A stretch of 64,000 nt of DNA from JASTVH01 sp042862465 (GTDB lineage: Bacteria; Pseudomonadota; Gammaproteobacteria; Pseudomonadales; Oleiphilaceae). Shown in pieces: positions 1 through 8,254 of this stretch (positions are counted from its first letter, which is position 1; every line of letters begins with the position of its first letter). The stretch spans positions 186,001 to 250,000 of the forward strand of contig JASTVH010000008.1 in the NCBI GenBank assembly GCA_042862465.1, read 5' to 3'. The notes below the pieces were generated by a model. That model saw only the letters and a program-made list of their open reading frames with translations, ran no database searches and was not told the origin of the DNA. The translations under genes and the position numbers were made by a program.

Positions 1-1
1 G

Positions 2-163
2 TTTATGGCCGGGTGGGGCACGTTCCGGAATGTGCTTGTCGCAGGCGGTATCGGGTTAATCCTTTATTTTGGCTACGTACTTGTGAAGCTCCACCGCCTT
101 GAGCATGGCCTTACCCGGTCTTTGCTGGGTGATGTGCTCAAACGCACGCTGTGGAAGTCCTGA
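2..163 (+). CDS. C-terminal end of a membrane-associated protein (5' truncated by window edge)
   Basis: The reading frame is open from the window edge and stops with TGA at 161-163, giving 53 residues. It contains one hydrophobic stretch (around VLVAGGIGLILYFGYVLV) followed by a basic, amphipathic tail ending LKRTLWKS. A strong intrinsic terminator follows 40 bases downstream, which supports this being a genuine gene end. The family cannot be recognised from this fragment; a single-pass or final transmembrane helix of a larger inner-membrane protein is the most that can be said. Confidence 0.6.
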   Translation, partial: FMAGWGTFRNVLVAGGIGLILYFGYVLVKLHRLEHGLTRSLLGDVLKRTLWKS

Positions 164-205
164 TCAGTATGGTTTGATGAGCCTTTCGCGCCTTCGTCAC
201 TGTTG

Positions 206-233
206 AAAGCCCTGGCAATGCCGGGGCTTTTTT
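206..233 (+). terminator. Rho-independent terminator of the truncated first gene
   Basis: A 10-bp stem (AAGCCCTGGC pairing with GCCGGGGCTT, one T-G wobble) closes a 3-base loop and is followed by a run of T. It sits 43 bases after the stop codon of the first gene. Confidence 0.88.
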
Positions 234-610
234 GATGGATCGTGGAAAAGCGCGATCGGTGGCAAAGCTCCAGCACGGCTGTTGTACGGAGGTGGCTCAG
301 GCACAGTTTCACTCCGGCACTTCGCCTGCAACACCTTGTCCCCGCCTGCTAATACGCTGCCGCCTTGTTTGCTCCCCAACCATGCTTGGTGTGCGGGCAT
401 CTCTGCCCACGTGGGTATGACGATTAGGAGAGGCTGCGCATTTCCCATGATGAAGTGCAATATTCGGCTAACAGGTTTTTGATGGTTGAACCAATATTTT
501 TCATGCCTATTTTTTAAACATAAAAACATTCAGCAGGATGGCCAGGGCTCTTTTTTAGCGTAAAACATGTACTTAAAAGCCAGTTCTGCACGTCGATTCA
601 AGAGGTTTCC
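234..610. other. Intergenic region without a recognisable gene
   Basis: The short frames here have no ribosome binding site and no recognisable product. The last 130 bases, before the chemoreceptor, are AT-rich and probably carry its promoter, but I could not fix -35/-10 boxes with confidence. Confidence 0.5.
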
Positions 611-2638
611 ATGAAGCTGTTACTCCGTCCCGGTGTTCTCCTCCTCAACCGACTTCGTTACCCACAAAAGTTCCTTCTGATTTCCGTGGTATTCCTGGTG
701 CCTCTGTTCGCCATTGGCCTTGTCCTCCAGGACAACATGACTGACGAGATCCAATTTGTGAGTGCCGAGCGGGCGGGGCTGGCGGAGCTTCCAGCTCTCA
801 AGACATCCATGGCTCTGATACAGCAGCATCGCGGCCTGTCCGCCGCTTATCTGGCGGGCAATGATTCTTTCCGGCAACCCATGGATGCCAAGGCGCAGGA
901 AGTGGGTGCATCGCTGGACCAACTTTCCGCCTCACTGGCCAAGAGTCCCTTGTCGGGAGGACTGGTCGAAAAGGTGAAAGCGTTGCGTTCCGGCTGGAAA
1001 TCGCTGGCCGCCAGGGTGGCCTCAATGTCGCCTCAGGAAAGCTTCGATGCCCATTCGGCACTGGTGGCCGAGCTGTTTGATCTCATTGCGCTGGTGGGCG
1101 AAAAGTCCAATCTCATTCTGGATTCCGAACTGGCCAGCTATTACATGATCGATCTGGTACTGAACCGCTTCCCGGCCTTGTCGGAAGCCATGGGGCAGGC
1201 GCGGGGTATTGGCGCCGGCGTCGCTGCGGCGGGGCAGCACGCCAATCGCTCCTGGGCGAGGCTGGCGATTCGGGAAGATCGTATCGGGCAGCTGGCCCGA
1301 AACCTCGAATATAACCTGGACCGGGTTTATCAACAGCGACCGGCCTTGAAAGCTCAGCTGGGGCACCTTGGAGACAGCGCCAGGACCAATGTGAACCGTT
1401 TTTCCCAGTTGCTGCGGTCCAAGCTGCTGGATGCAGAAACCCTTGAGGTGACCGCGGAGGAAATCTTCCGATCCAGTACCCGTGCCATCAATGGTGTATT
1501 TGATGTCTTCGACCAGGCACTGCCGGTTCTGGAAACCATCATGGCGGAGCGGCAGGCGGGTTATGAGGCCGTCCGCAACGGCACGCTGGTTGCCATGATC
1601 ATGGCCCTGCTGGTGATGGTGTATCTGTTTGTCTCCTTCTACCGGGGGGTCAAGGGGAGCATCGAAAGCTTCCAGGCGGCCACGGCGAAGCTGGCGGAGG
1701 GCGATCTGACAGCTCGTTTTGAGGTGCATGGCCGTGACGAGCTGGCCGACGTCGCCCGGGAACTCAACAGGATGGTGGGTGGCTTCGAGGGGGTGGTAAA
1801 AACCGTGATTGAATCCACCGAACAGGTGGCCCAGGCGGCTGAGGAATTGTCGGCGGTAACCGAACAGACCTCCAATGGTGTCGCGCAACAGCGGGCGGAA
1901 ACCGAACAGGTGGCCTCGGCCATGAGCGAATTGACGGCGACTGTCCGGGAAGTGGCGGACAACACTGTCGCTGCCGCGGATGCCGCCGCTCAGGCCAACA
2001 GCGAAGCCGGCGAGGGGCGTGAAGTGCTCGAGCAGCTGGTGTCCAAGGTCACTCGTTTGGCAGAGGCCATGCACGAAGCCTCGGAGGTGATCGTTTCCCT
2101 GCGGGATCAGAGTGACAAGATCGGCTCCATTCTGGACGTGATCAATGGCATCGCCGAGCAGACCAACCTGCTGGCGCTGAACGCCGCCATTGAAGCCGCC
2201 CGGGCCGGCGAAACCGGGCGGGGCTTTGCGGTGGTGGCGGACGAGGTGCGCTCTCTGGCCAGCCGTACCCAGCATTCCACCGAAGAGATCCAGTCCACCA
2301 TCGAGACGTTGCAGAGCGGTGCCAGCAAGGCTGTCAGTGTGATCGAAAGCAGCAGCCAGCACAGCAGTGAAAGTGTAGAGATGGCCCAAAATACCGGAGA
2401 GACGCTGGCCTCCATCCTGAAGCGGGTCGCCACCATCAATGACATGAACACCCAGATCGCCAGCGCGGCGGAACAGCAGTCCAGCGTTGCCGAAGAAATG
2501 AACCGTAATGTCGAGAGCATTGCCGGCGTCGCCGAACAGGCCGCAGCGGCCTCGAACCAGACGGCCGAGTCCAGTCAGAACCTCTCCCAGCTTTCCCAGG
2601 AACTGCTGCAGTCGGTGGCTCATTTCAAGGTGGCCTGA
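611..2638 (+). CDS. Methyl-accepting chemotaxis protein with NIT sensor domain
   Basis: This 675-residue protein is an inner-membrane chemoreceptor that would signal to CheA/CheW. A first membrane helix lies at about residues 22-42. The periplasmic region carries the marks of a nitrate/nitrite-sensing (NIT) domain, including the QQHRGLSAAYLAG motif near residue 75. A second helix at about 325-345 leads into HAMP (around ARFEVHGRDELADVARELN) and a full cytoplasmic signalling domain. The conserved hairpin tip (EQTNLLALNAAIEAARAGE, then GRGFAVVADEVRSLA) is intact. There is no NWETF-type CheR-docking pentapeptide at the C terminus. The ATG at 611 follows AAGAGG at good spacing. Ligand specificity for nitrate or nitrite is only suggested by the domain. 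No other chemotaxis gene is adjacent, so it is an orphan receptor. Confidence 0.93.
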   Translation: MKLLLRPGVLLLNRLRYPQKFLLISVVFLVPLFAIGLVLQDNMTDEIQFVSAERAGLAELPALKTSMALIQQHRGLSAAYLAGNDSFRQPMDAKAQEVGASLDQLSASLAKSPLSGGLVEKVKALRSGWKSLAARVASMSPQESFDAHSALVAELFDLIALVGEKSNLILDSELASYYMIDLVLNRFPALSEAMGQARGIGAGVAAAGQHANRSWARLAIREDRIGQLARNLEYNLDRVYQQRPALKAQLGHLGDSARTNVNRFSQLLRSKLLDAETLEVTAEEIFRSSTRAINGVFDVFDQALPVLETIMAERQAGYEAVRNGTLVAMIMALLVMVYLFVSFYRGVKGSIESFQAATAKLAEGDLTARFEVHGRDELADVARELNRMVGGFEGVVKTVIESTEQVAQAAEELSAVTEQTSNGVAQQRAETEQVASAMSELTATVREVADNTVAAADAAAQANSEAGEGREVLEQLVSKVTRLAEAMHEASEVIVSLRDQSDKIGSILDVINGIAEQTNLLALNAAIEAARAGETGRGFAVVADEVRSLASRTQHSTEEIQSTIETLQSGASKAVSVIESSSQHSSESVEMAQNTGETLASILKRVATINDMNTQIASAAEQQSSVAEEMNRNVESIAGVAEQAAAASNQTAESSQNLSQLSQELLQSVAHFKVA

Positions 2639-2729
2639 GGAAGGGGCACAGTTGGTATTTGAGGGAAGGGCGTAATAGCATGCCAGGGCAATCGGATCGC
2701 CTTTCTCTCAACGCCATTGTGGATCAGTC

Positions 2730-3797
2730 ATGACGCCGGAACTGGGAATTATCGAAGGTTTTTACGGGCCCCTGTGGTCCTGGTCGGATCGCACCCACCT
2801 GATGCAGACCCTGGCCTCAAGCGGGTACGGCTTTTACCTCTATGCCCCCAAGGCTGATCCCTATTTGCGTCGCCGTTGGCACGAGCCCCATCCGGAAACG
2901 GAAGCCAATGCCCTGGCGGCCTTTGCAGACGCCTGCCGGGAGCAGGGGGTGCGTTTCGGTGTGGGCCTGAGTCCCTTCGAGATATTCAACCGCTTTGACA
3001 GCCAGGCCCGGCAAAGCCTGGCGGATAAACTGGCCTTCCTGGACCGTATCGGCATCCAGGAGCTGGCCATTCTGTTTGATGACATGACCGGACAGACGGC
3101 GGAGCTGGCCGTGGAGCAGGCCCGGATCATGCACTGGGTGGCGGAGCGAACCGGCGCGGAAACCCTCACGCTCTGCCCCACCTATTATTCCGATGACCCG
3201 GTTCTCGACCGCGTCTTCGGAGCCCCGCCCGCCAACTATCTGGAAACCCTCGGACAGTCCCTGGACCCGGCGATCCGGGTGTTCTGGACCGGCGAGGAAG
3301 TCTGTTCCCGGGAGATTTCTCCGGGCCATCTCAAGCGCGTGGCGCAGGCGCTGGGACGCAAGCCGCTGCTGTGGGACAACTACCCGGTGAATGATGGCGA
3401 CCGCATGTCCAATCACCTCCATCTGCGTGGGTTCACCGGCCGTCCAGCGGCCAACGCCGAACATCTGGCCGGCCACGCCATCAACCCCGCGCTCCAGCCC
3501 CACCTGACCCTGATTCCGGCACTGACGCTGGAAGCCTCATATCGTCAGGGGCCGGACTACGAATACGGGAAGGCCTTCCACGAAGCAGCCGTGCGGGTTG
3601 TCGGGCACGCCCTGGCCGATAGTCTCCGGGCCGACCTGCTGCTACTGCAGGATGCGGGGTTGGGACGTTTGAGTTCGGACAAGAAACAGGCACTTGCGGA
3701 AAAATACGCCGGCCATGAGCATCCGGCGGCACGGGAGGTGGTGGCCTGGTTGCGGGGGGATTATCACGTGACGGACGAGCAGGTGGCTACACAATAG
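2730..3797 (+). CDS. GH84-type beta-N-acetylglucosaminidase (NAGidase domain protein)
   Basis: The 355-residue protein matches the catalytic (NAGidase, PF07555-type) domain of glycoside hydrolase family 84, the O-GlcNAcase/hyaluronidase-like family. The N terminus has the family signature IIEGFYGPLWSW (residues 7-18) and YLYAPKADPYLRRRW. The paired catalytic aspartates are visible as LFDDM (Asp117-Asp118), which in this family assist the substrate acetamido group. No signal peptide is seen, so the enzyme is probably cytoplasmic, and the length covers only the catalytic domain plus a short tail. The start is ATG at 2730; I see no strong Shine-Dalgarno. It is followed 65 bases later by the sirtuin gene in the same direction. 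Substrate (glycan, peptidoglycan fragment or modified protein) cannot be inferred. Confidence 0.85.
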   Translation: MTPELGIIEGFYGPLWSWSDRTHLMQTLASSGYGFYLYAPKADPYLRRRWHEPHPETEANALAAFADACREQGVRFGVGLSPFEIFNRFDSQARQSLADKLAFLDRIGIQELAILFDDMTGQTAELAVEQARIMHWVAERTGAETLTLCPTYYSDDPVLDRVFGAPPANYLETLGQSLDPAIRVFWTGEEVCSREISPGHLKRVAQALGRKPLLWDNYPVNDGDRMSNHLHLRGFTGRPAANAEHLAGHAINPALQPHLTLIPALTLEASYRQGPDYEYGKAFHEAAVRVVGHALADSLRADLLLLQDAGLGRLSSDKKQALAEKYAGHEHPAAREVVAWLRGDYHVTDEQVATQ

Positions 3798-3862
3798 GGA
3801 CTGTATGCCCTACCAACCTCCAACGCTAGCGCAAACTCCGCAACAGGCGTTAAGCTCATCAC

Positions 3863-4720
3863 ATGACCCCGAACTACCCCGAAACCACAAAGGGCAGCAA
3901 TGCCCAAACCGCCGCCGAACGTCTCGCCGAATTTATTCAGGCGCACCCCAGACTGTTCGTCCTCACCGGCGCCGGTGTGAGTACGGACTCGGGCATCCCT
4001 GACTACCGCGATACGAACGGCGCCTGGAAACGCAAACAGCCGGTCCAGCACGACGCCTTCATGGGCTCTGAAGCCGTGCGCCAGCGCTATTGGGGACGCA
4101 GCCTCATCGGCTGGCCGGTGGTCCGCAATGCTCGGCCGAACCCCGCGCATCGTGCGCTGGCAGAGCTTGAAAAGCTGACGCCCATGAGCCGGCTGGTGAC
4201 CCAGAACGTCGACCGCCTCCATCAGCAGGCGGGCAGCCAGCGGGTGGTGGATCTGCACGGCCGGGCCGACCAGGTGATCTGTATGGACTGCGGTTACCGC
4301 TGCGCCCGGGATGCGGTGCATGAGCGCTGCGCCGAACTCAATCCCGGTTTTTCGCAGCTGTCCGCCACCTCGGCTCCCGATGGTGATGCTGATCTCGATG
4401 TGGATTTTGGCCGTTTCCGGATCGCCAACTGCCCCCACTGCGATGGCATCCTCAAGCCCGATGTGGTGTTTTTCGGTGACTTTGTCCCCAATCAGCGCGT
4501 AATGTCGGCGCGGGAAGCGCTCGAAAAGAGTGATGCCCTGCTGGTGGTGGGCTCTTCGCTGATGGTCTATTCCGGGTTTCGTTTTTGCCGGTATGCCCGT
4601 GACTGGGGGTTGCCCATCGCCACGCTTAATCGAGGACGGACCCGGGCCGACGAGTTCGTCAGCCTGAAGCTGGATGCAGCCATTGGTGACACCCTGACGG
4701 ACATGCTGGAGAGGCTCTGA
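3863..4720 (+). CDS. Sir2-family NAD-dependent protein deacylase
   Basis: The 285-residue protein is a complete sirtuin. It has the NAD-binding GAGVSTDSGIPDYRD motif (residues 36-50), the TQNVDRLH motif (113-120), the catalytic histidine in DLHGR (His132), and a zinc ribbon formed by C140/C143 and a later CPHC pair near residue 192. The GIPDYRDTNGAWKR form and the insertion inside the zinc module resemble SIRT4-like bacterial sirtuins more than E. coli CobB. It would remove acyl groups from protein lysines using NAD in the cytoplasm. The ATG at 3863 lacks a strong ribosome binding site, so the true start could be slightly different, but the first motif fixes the frame. Confidence 0.93.
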   Translation: MTPNYPETTKGSNAQTAAERLAEFIQAHPRLFVLTGAGVSTDSGIPDYRDTNGAWKRKQPVQHDAFMGSEAVRQRYWGRSLIGWPVVRNARPNPAHRALAELEKLTPMSRLVTQNVDRLHQQAGSQRVVDLHGRADQVICMDCGYRCARDAVHERCAELNPGFSQLSATSAPDGDADLDVDFGRFRIANCPHCDGILKPDVVFFGDFVPNQRVMSAREALEKSDALLVVGSSLMVYSGFRFCRYARDWGLPIATLNRGRTRADEFVSLKLDAAIGDTLTDMLERL

Positions 4721-4757
4721 AAGCGGGGGCTTTTGAGCCAGATCAACACGCCTCAGA

Positions 4758-4790
4758 GAAGGGTGGCCGATGATGGTAAATGCACCCTTC
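4758..4790 (+). terminator. Probable intrinsic terminator between sirtuin gene and ATPase operon
   Basis: A perfect 8-bp inverted repeat, GAAGGGTG and CACCCTTC, is separated by 17 bases and followed by GATTTTTGG. The long loop makes this less certain than a canonical terminator. It would insulate the ATPase operon, whose first ATG lies 36 bases downstream. Confidence 0.45.
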
Positions 4791-4825
4791 GATTTTTGGA
4801 ATCATTCGCTTGCAGAGCCGCTTAA

Positions 4826-6262
4826 ATGACACAGCAGGATACCGTCACAGCACAGGGAACCGTGGTCGCGATTCGCGGCAGTGTGATTGACGTGCATTTC
4901 GACACCGCATTGCCGCCCATTTATAGCCTGCTGCGTACCGGCACGGACGACCGCATTGCCATGGAGGTGCAGGCCCATGTCAGCGAAACCCGGGTCCGCT
5001 GCGTTGCCCTGACGCCTACCCAGGGCCTGGCCCGCGGCATGCCGGTGACCGATACCGGCGGCCCCCTGAAGGTCCCGGTCGGGCGCAGTGGGCTGGGCCG
5101 CATGTTCAATGTGTTTGGCCAGGCGATTGACCGGCAGGCGCCCCCCGGGGATGTCCAGTGGCGCGGCATCCACGCGGAACCACCGACCCTGGGCCAGCAT
5201 TCCACCCGAACCGAGATTTTCGAAACCGGCGTCAAGCTGATCGATGCCCTCCTGCCCCTGGAACGGGGCGGCAAGGCCGGGCTATTTGGCGGTGCGGGTG
5301 TGGGCAAGACGGTGTTGCTGACCGAGATGATCCACAACATGATCGGCCATCATCAGGGCGTCAGTGTTTTCTGCGGCATCGGCGAACGCTCCCGGGAAGG
5401 GGAGGAGCTCTACCGGGACATGACGACCGCCGGGGTGCGGGACAACATGGTCATGGTGTTCGGCCAGATGAACGAGCCGCCGGGCAGCCGGTTCCGGGTC
5501 GGTCATGCCGCCCTGACCATGGCGGAGTATTTTCGCGACGACGAACAGCGGGACGTGTTGCTGCTGATCGACAACATCTTCCGCTTCATTCAGGCCGGCT
5601 CGGAAGTCTCTGGGCTGATTGGCCAGATGCCGTCGCGCCTGGGTTACCAGCCGACCATGGGCACGGAACTGTCGCAGTTGGAAGAGCGCATCGCCAATAC
5701 GGTCAATGGTGCCATTACCTCCATTCAGGCGGTCTATGTGCCTGCGGACGATTTCACCGATCCGGCGGCGGTGCATACCTTTTCTCACCTGTCCGCCTCT
5801 ATCGTGCTCTCCCGCAAACGGGCCTCGGAAGGGCTGTATCCGGCCATCGACCCGCTCCAGTCCAGCTCCAAGATGACCACGCCGGTGGTGATCGGCGAAC
5901 GCCACTATCACCTGTCCCAGGCCATCCGGCGCACCCTGGCCCAGTACGCCGAACTCAAGGACATCATCGCAATGCTGGGCCTGGAACAGCTCAATGCCGC
6001 TGACCGCAAGGTGGTTAACCGCGCCCGGCGTCTGGAACGGTTCCTGACCCAGCCCTTTTTCACCACCGAGCACTTCACCGGGATGCCGGGAAAACTGGTG
6101 CCCCTCGACGATACGCTGGAAGGCTGCGAGCGCATCCTCAATGACGAGTTTGCGGACTACCCGGAAAGCGCCCTGTACATGATCGGTTCGATCGACGAGG
6201 CCCGGCGAAAGCCGGAATCCGACAAAACAGGGGACGAAGCCGCCGAGGAGGCAGGGTCATGA
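4826..6262 (+). CDS. atpD: N-type ATPase beta subunit (catalytic)
   Basis: This 478-residue protein is the catalytic beta subunit of a rotary ATPase. The Walker A loop GGAGVGKT is at residues 155-162, followed by GERSREGEELY, Walker B around DVLLLIDNIFRF, and the QMPSRLGYQPTMGTE segment. The C terminus is extended and acidic. It opens a nine-gene operon in the order D-C-Q-R-B-E-F-A-G, which is the diagnostic order of the second, N-type ATPase found beside the ordinary F-ATPase in some bacteria. An ordinary atpIBEFHAGDC operon would be expected elsewhere in the genome. The start ATG at 4826 matches the family N terminus (GTVVAIRGSVIDVHF). The stop codon overlaps atpC by four bases (ATGA), indicating translational coupling. 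Confidence 0.96.
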   Translation: MTQQDTVTAQGTVVAIRGSVIDVHFDTALPPIYSLLRTGTDDRIAMEVQAHVSETRVRCVALTPTQGLARGMPVTDTGGPLKVPVGRSGLGRMFNVFGQAIDRQAPPGDVQWRGIHAEPPTLGQHSTRTEIFETGVKLIDALLPLERGGKAGLFGGAGVGKTVLLTEMIHNMIGHHQGVSVFCGIGERSREGEELYRDMTTAGVRDNMVMVFGQMNEPPGSRFRVGHAALTMAEYFRDDEQRDVLLLIDNIFRFIQAGSEVSGLIGQMPSRLGYQPTMGTELSQLEERIANTVNGAITSIQAVYVPADDFTDPAAVHTFSHLSASIVLSRKRASEGLYPAIDPLQSSSKMTTPVVIGERHYHLSQAIRRTLAQYAELKDIIAMLGLEQLNAADRKVVNRARRLERFLTQPFFTTEHFTGMPGKLVPLDDTLEGCERILNDEFADYPESALYMIGSIDEARRKPESDKTGDEAAEEAGS

Positions 6263-6654
6263 GCATGGAAATGGAAATCCTGATGCCGTTTCGGGTGTAC
6301 GATGTCATTCAGGGCGTGGAGCGCATCGTGGTGGAAACCCAGACCGGTTCTTACGGCTTGTTGCCCCATCGTCGGGACTGCGTCGCGATCCTTACCCCGG
6401 GCATTCTGACCTACCAGTGTGCGGATGCCGAAGGGCAGTACGTGGCTCTGGACGAGGGGGTGCTGGTCAAGCGTGGGGCGGCGGTGACGTTGTCGGTGCG
6501 CAACGCGATCGCCGGCGACGATCTGACACAGCTGCGCGCCGCCGTGGAGCACGAATTTAAAAGACAGGACGAGCATGAGCGTTCTCTGCGGGAGGTGGTT
6601 GCCCGCCTGGAGAGCGGTTTTGTGCAACGTTTCAGGGAGTTTCGTCGTGGCTGA
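6259..6654 (+). CDS. atpC: N-type ATPase epsilon subunit
   Basis: The 131-residue protein has the beta-sandwich N-terminal domain of epsilon subunits, with ETQTGSYGLLPHRRDCVAIL in the position of the usual GxxGxxPxH segment, followed by a charged helical C-terminal half. It links the gamma subunit to the c ring and may restrain hydrolysis. The ATG overlaps the atpD stop by four bases, with GGAGG-like sequence upstream inside atpD. Its own end overlaps the start of atpQ by eight bases. The C-terminal helix region is unusually rich in Arg and Glu, consistent with N-type members. Confidence 0.93.
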   Translation: MSMEMEILMPFRVYDVIQGVERIVVETQTGSYGLLPHRRDCVAILTPGILTYQCADAEGQYVALDEGVLVKRGAAVTLSVRNAIAGDDLTQLRAAVEHEFKRQDEHERSLREVVARLESGFVQRFREFRRG

Positions 6655-6979
6655 GTCACCCAAAGAGCCTTCCGGGCCCAATCACTTTGCCCGTCAGGTC
6701 AATGCCAAGGCCCGGCGCAAGCGCCAGGCCCAGCGCCACACCAATCACACCATCTGGTTCGGCTTCGGCATGATGGGCATCGTCGGATGGTCGGTGGCCA
6801 TTCCCACGGTTCTTGGGGGCGCCCTGGGACTGTGGCTGGACGACCTCTATCCCGGGGGCCGCTCCTGGACCCTGGCGCTGCTGCTGGGGGGGCTGGCGCT
6901 GGGATGCATTACGGCGCTTTACTGGCTCAAGAACGAAGAACAGGCCATGAAGGAGGAGCCGGATGATGACGACGATTAA
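6647..6979 (+). CDS. atpQ: N-type ATPase accessory protein AtpQ (AtpI-like, 2 TM)
   Basis: I place the start at GTG 6647, preceded by AGGGAG at proper spacing and overlapping atpC by eight bases; an upstream ATG in the same frame lies deep inside atpC and lacks support. The 110-residue product has a basic N-terminal region (HFARQVNAKARRKRQAQ) and two membrane helices (about TIWFGFGMMGIVGWSVAIP and TLALLLGGLALGCITALYW) with a short acidic tail. This is the layout of AtpI/AtpQ proteins, which assist c-ring assembly. It is placed third in the operon as in other N-ATPase clusters. The assembly role is from the family, not from a motif visible here. Confidence 0.85.
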   Translation: MAESPKEPSGPNHFARQVNAKARRKRQAQRHTNHTIWFGFGMMGIVGWSVAIPTVLGGALGLWLDDLYPGGRSWTLALLLGGLALGCITALYWLKNEEQAMKEEPDDDDD

Positions 6980-7289
6980 CCTGTTGTGCGCCCTGGCCGG
7001 CCTCGGGCTGGGACTGTTCTTCTACGGCGGCCTGTGGTGGACCGTACGCCGGACCGTAGAGGCTGCGCGGCCCGCTGTGTTGGTTCTGGGGAGCTTTGTG
7101 GTGCGGGCCGGTGGCGTGCTGGCCGGATTCTACTGGCTTGGCGGCGATCAGTGGCAACGCTTGGTGGCCCTGCTGGCGGGCTTTGTCGTGGCACGGCTGG
7201 TGGTGACCCTGCTGACCCGGCGGGCCGGTACGGCCGCGCGACCCATGGTGACTACACCGGGGAAGGAAGATCATGTCCCTGAGTCCTGA
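6963..7289 (+). CDS. atpR: N-type ATPase accessory membrane protein AtpR
   Basis: The 108-residue protein has three predicted membrane helices (LLCALAGLGLGLFFYGGLWW, VLVLGSFVVRAGGVLAGFYWL, LVALLAGFVVARLVVTLLT) and polar or charged residues inside them, notably Arg in FVVRAGG and ARLVV. AtpR occurs only in N-type ATPase operons and is thought to help insert or assemble the c ring together with AtpQ. It starts at ATG 6963 after GAAGGAGCCG, overlapping the end of atpQ by 17 bases, and overlaps atpB by another 17. The assignment rests mainly on topology and operon position. Confidence 0.85.
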   Translation: MMTTINLLCALAGLGLGLFFYGGLWWTVRRTVEAARPAVLVLGSFVVRAGGVLAGFYWLGGDQWQRLVALLAGFVVARLVVTLLTRRAGTAARPMVTTPGKEDHVPES

Positions 7290-7986
7290 TGACTTGATCC
7301 TGTGGCAGTGGGGCCTGGTGAAGCTCAACCTCACCATCCTCACCACTTGGCTGCTGATGGCCCTGATGGTGATCGGCTCGGCCCTGGTGACCCGGCGGCT
7401 GTCCCATGGCCTGCACCGGTCGCGCTGGCAGAATGTGCTGGAAATCCTGGTGCTGGGCATCCTGCGCCAGATCCGTGAAGTGGGCCTGCGACGCCCCCGC
7501 CGCTACCTGCCGTTTCTGGGTACCCTGTTCCTGTTCATCGGCGTGGCCAGTCTCTGTACCGTGATTCCCGGTTACGAGCCGCCCACCGGGTCGCTCTCCA
7601 CCACCACGGCACTGGCCCTGTGCGTCTTTGTCGCCGTGCCCGTGTTCGGGACGGCCCAGGATGGGGTGATGGATTACCTGCGCACCTATCTGCATCCCTC
7701 GCCCTACATGCTGCCGCTCAATATTGTCAGCGAGTTGTCGCGAACCCTGGCGCTGGCCGTCCGCCTGTTTGGCAACATGATGAGCGGAAGCATGATCCTG
7801 GCCATTCTCCTGGCCGTGTCGCCCCTGCTGTTTCCGGTGATGATGGAAGTGCTGGGGCTGCTCACCGGCATGGTGCAGGCCTATATCTTCAGTATTCTGG
7901 CCACGGTCTATATTGCCGCTGCCATCCGGGTTCGCAAGACCCGGCCGCCCGTTTCGAATAACCAAGAAGGGAACACCCATGGATAG
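7273..7986 (+). CDS. atpB: N-type ATPase a subunit (ion channel)
   Basis: The 237-residue membrane protein is the stator a subunit that forms the two ion half-channels against the c ring. The essential arginine is present as Arg164 in LAVRLFGNMMSG, within the conserved segment that begins SELSRTLAL. The C-terminal helix MVQAYIFSILATVYIAAAI is also typical. It is shorter than E. coli AtpB and lacks a long N-terminal periplasmic extension, as seen in N-type members. The ATG at 7273 follows a clear GGAAGGAAG ribosome binding site located within atpR. The stop codon overlaps the start of atpE by eight bases. Confidence 0.95.
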   Translation: MSLSPDDLILWQWGLVKLNLTILTTWLLMALMVIGSALVTRRLSHGLHRSRWQNVLEILVLGILRQIREVGLRRPRRYLPFLGTLFLFIGVASLCTVIPGYEPPTGSLSTTTALALCVFVAVPVFGTAQDGVMDYLRTYLHPSPYMLPLNIVSELSRTLALAVRLFGNMMSGSMILAILLAVSPLLFPVMMEVLGLLTGMVQAYIFSILATVYIAAAIRVRKTRPPVSNNQEGNTHG

Positions 7987-8248
7987 TATGACTCTGATCG
8001 CGATTGCCTCGATGATTGCCGCCGGCTTTTCCACCGCCATTGGTGCCTGCGGTGCCGCGGTGGGCGAGGGCCGGGCGGTGGCCTCGGCGCTGACATCCCT
8101 GGCCCAGCAGCCGGATGCCAGCAGCACCATTACCCGCACCCTGTTCGTCGGCCTGGCGATGATCGAATCCACCGTTATCTACTGCTTCGTGATCTCGATG
8201 ATCCTGATCTTCGCCAATCCGTTCTGGAACCACGTGCTTGGGAGCTAG
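7979..8248 (+). CDS. atpE: N-type ATPase c subunit (rotor ring)
   Basis: The 89-residue protein is a two-helix c subunit. I choose ATG 7979, preceded by AAGAAGG, rather than an upstream in-frame ATG within atpB. The second helix carries the ion-binding carboxylate Glu63 followed by Ser64, Thr65 and Tyr68 (IESTVIY), which matches the ES/T-Y ligand pattern of sodium-binding rings. The first helix has a second carboxylate, Glu30 (AVGEGRA), at the position of Gln32 in the Ilyobacter sodium ring. Two carboxylates per monomer are known from N-type rings and some Fusobacterium rings. Whether the ring uses Na+ or H+ cannot be settled from sequence. Confidence 0.95.
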   Translation: MDSMTLIAIASMIAAGFSTAIGACGAAVGEGRAVASALTSLAQQPDASSTITRTLFVGLAMIESTVIYCFVISMILIFANPFWNHVLGS

Positions 8249-8254
8249 CGCCGC

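Noticed and set aside
232..482. Two overlapping short frames after the first terminator
   Set aside because: Cys- and Pro-rich, without a ribosome binding site or recognisable product.
1022..2623. A 533-codon open frame on the minus strand opposite the chemoreceptor
   Set aside because: It has no start signal and a low-complexity composition rich in Gly, Leu, His and Arg, as expected for the complement of a high-GC gene; the plus-strand protein has clear family motifs.
2861..3503. Antisense frames opposite the GH84, ATPase and other high-GC genes
   Set aside because: They lack ribosome binding sites and domain motifs and mirror codon bias of the real genes.
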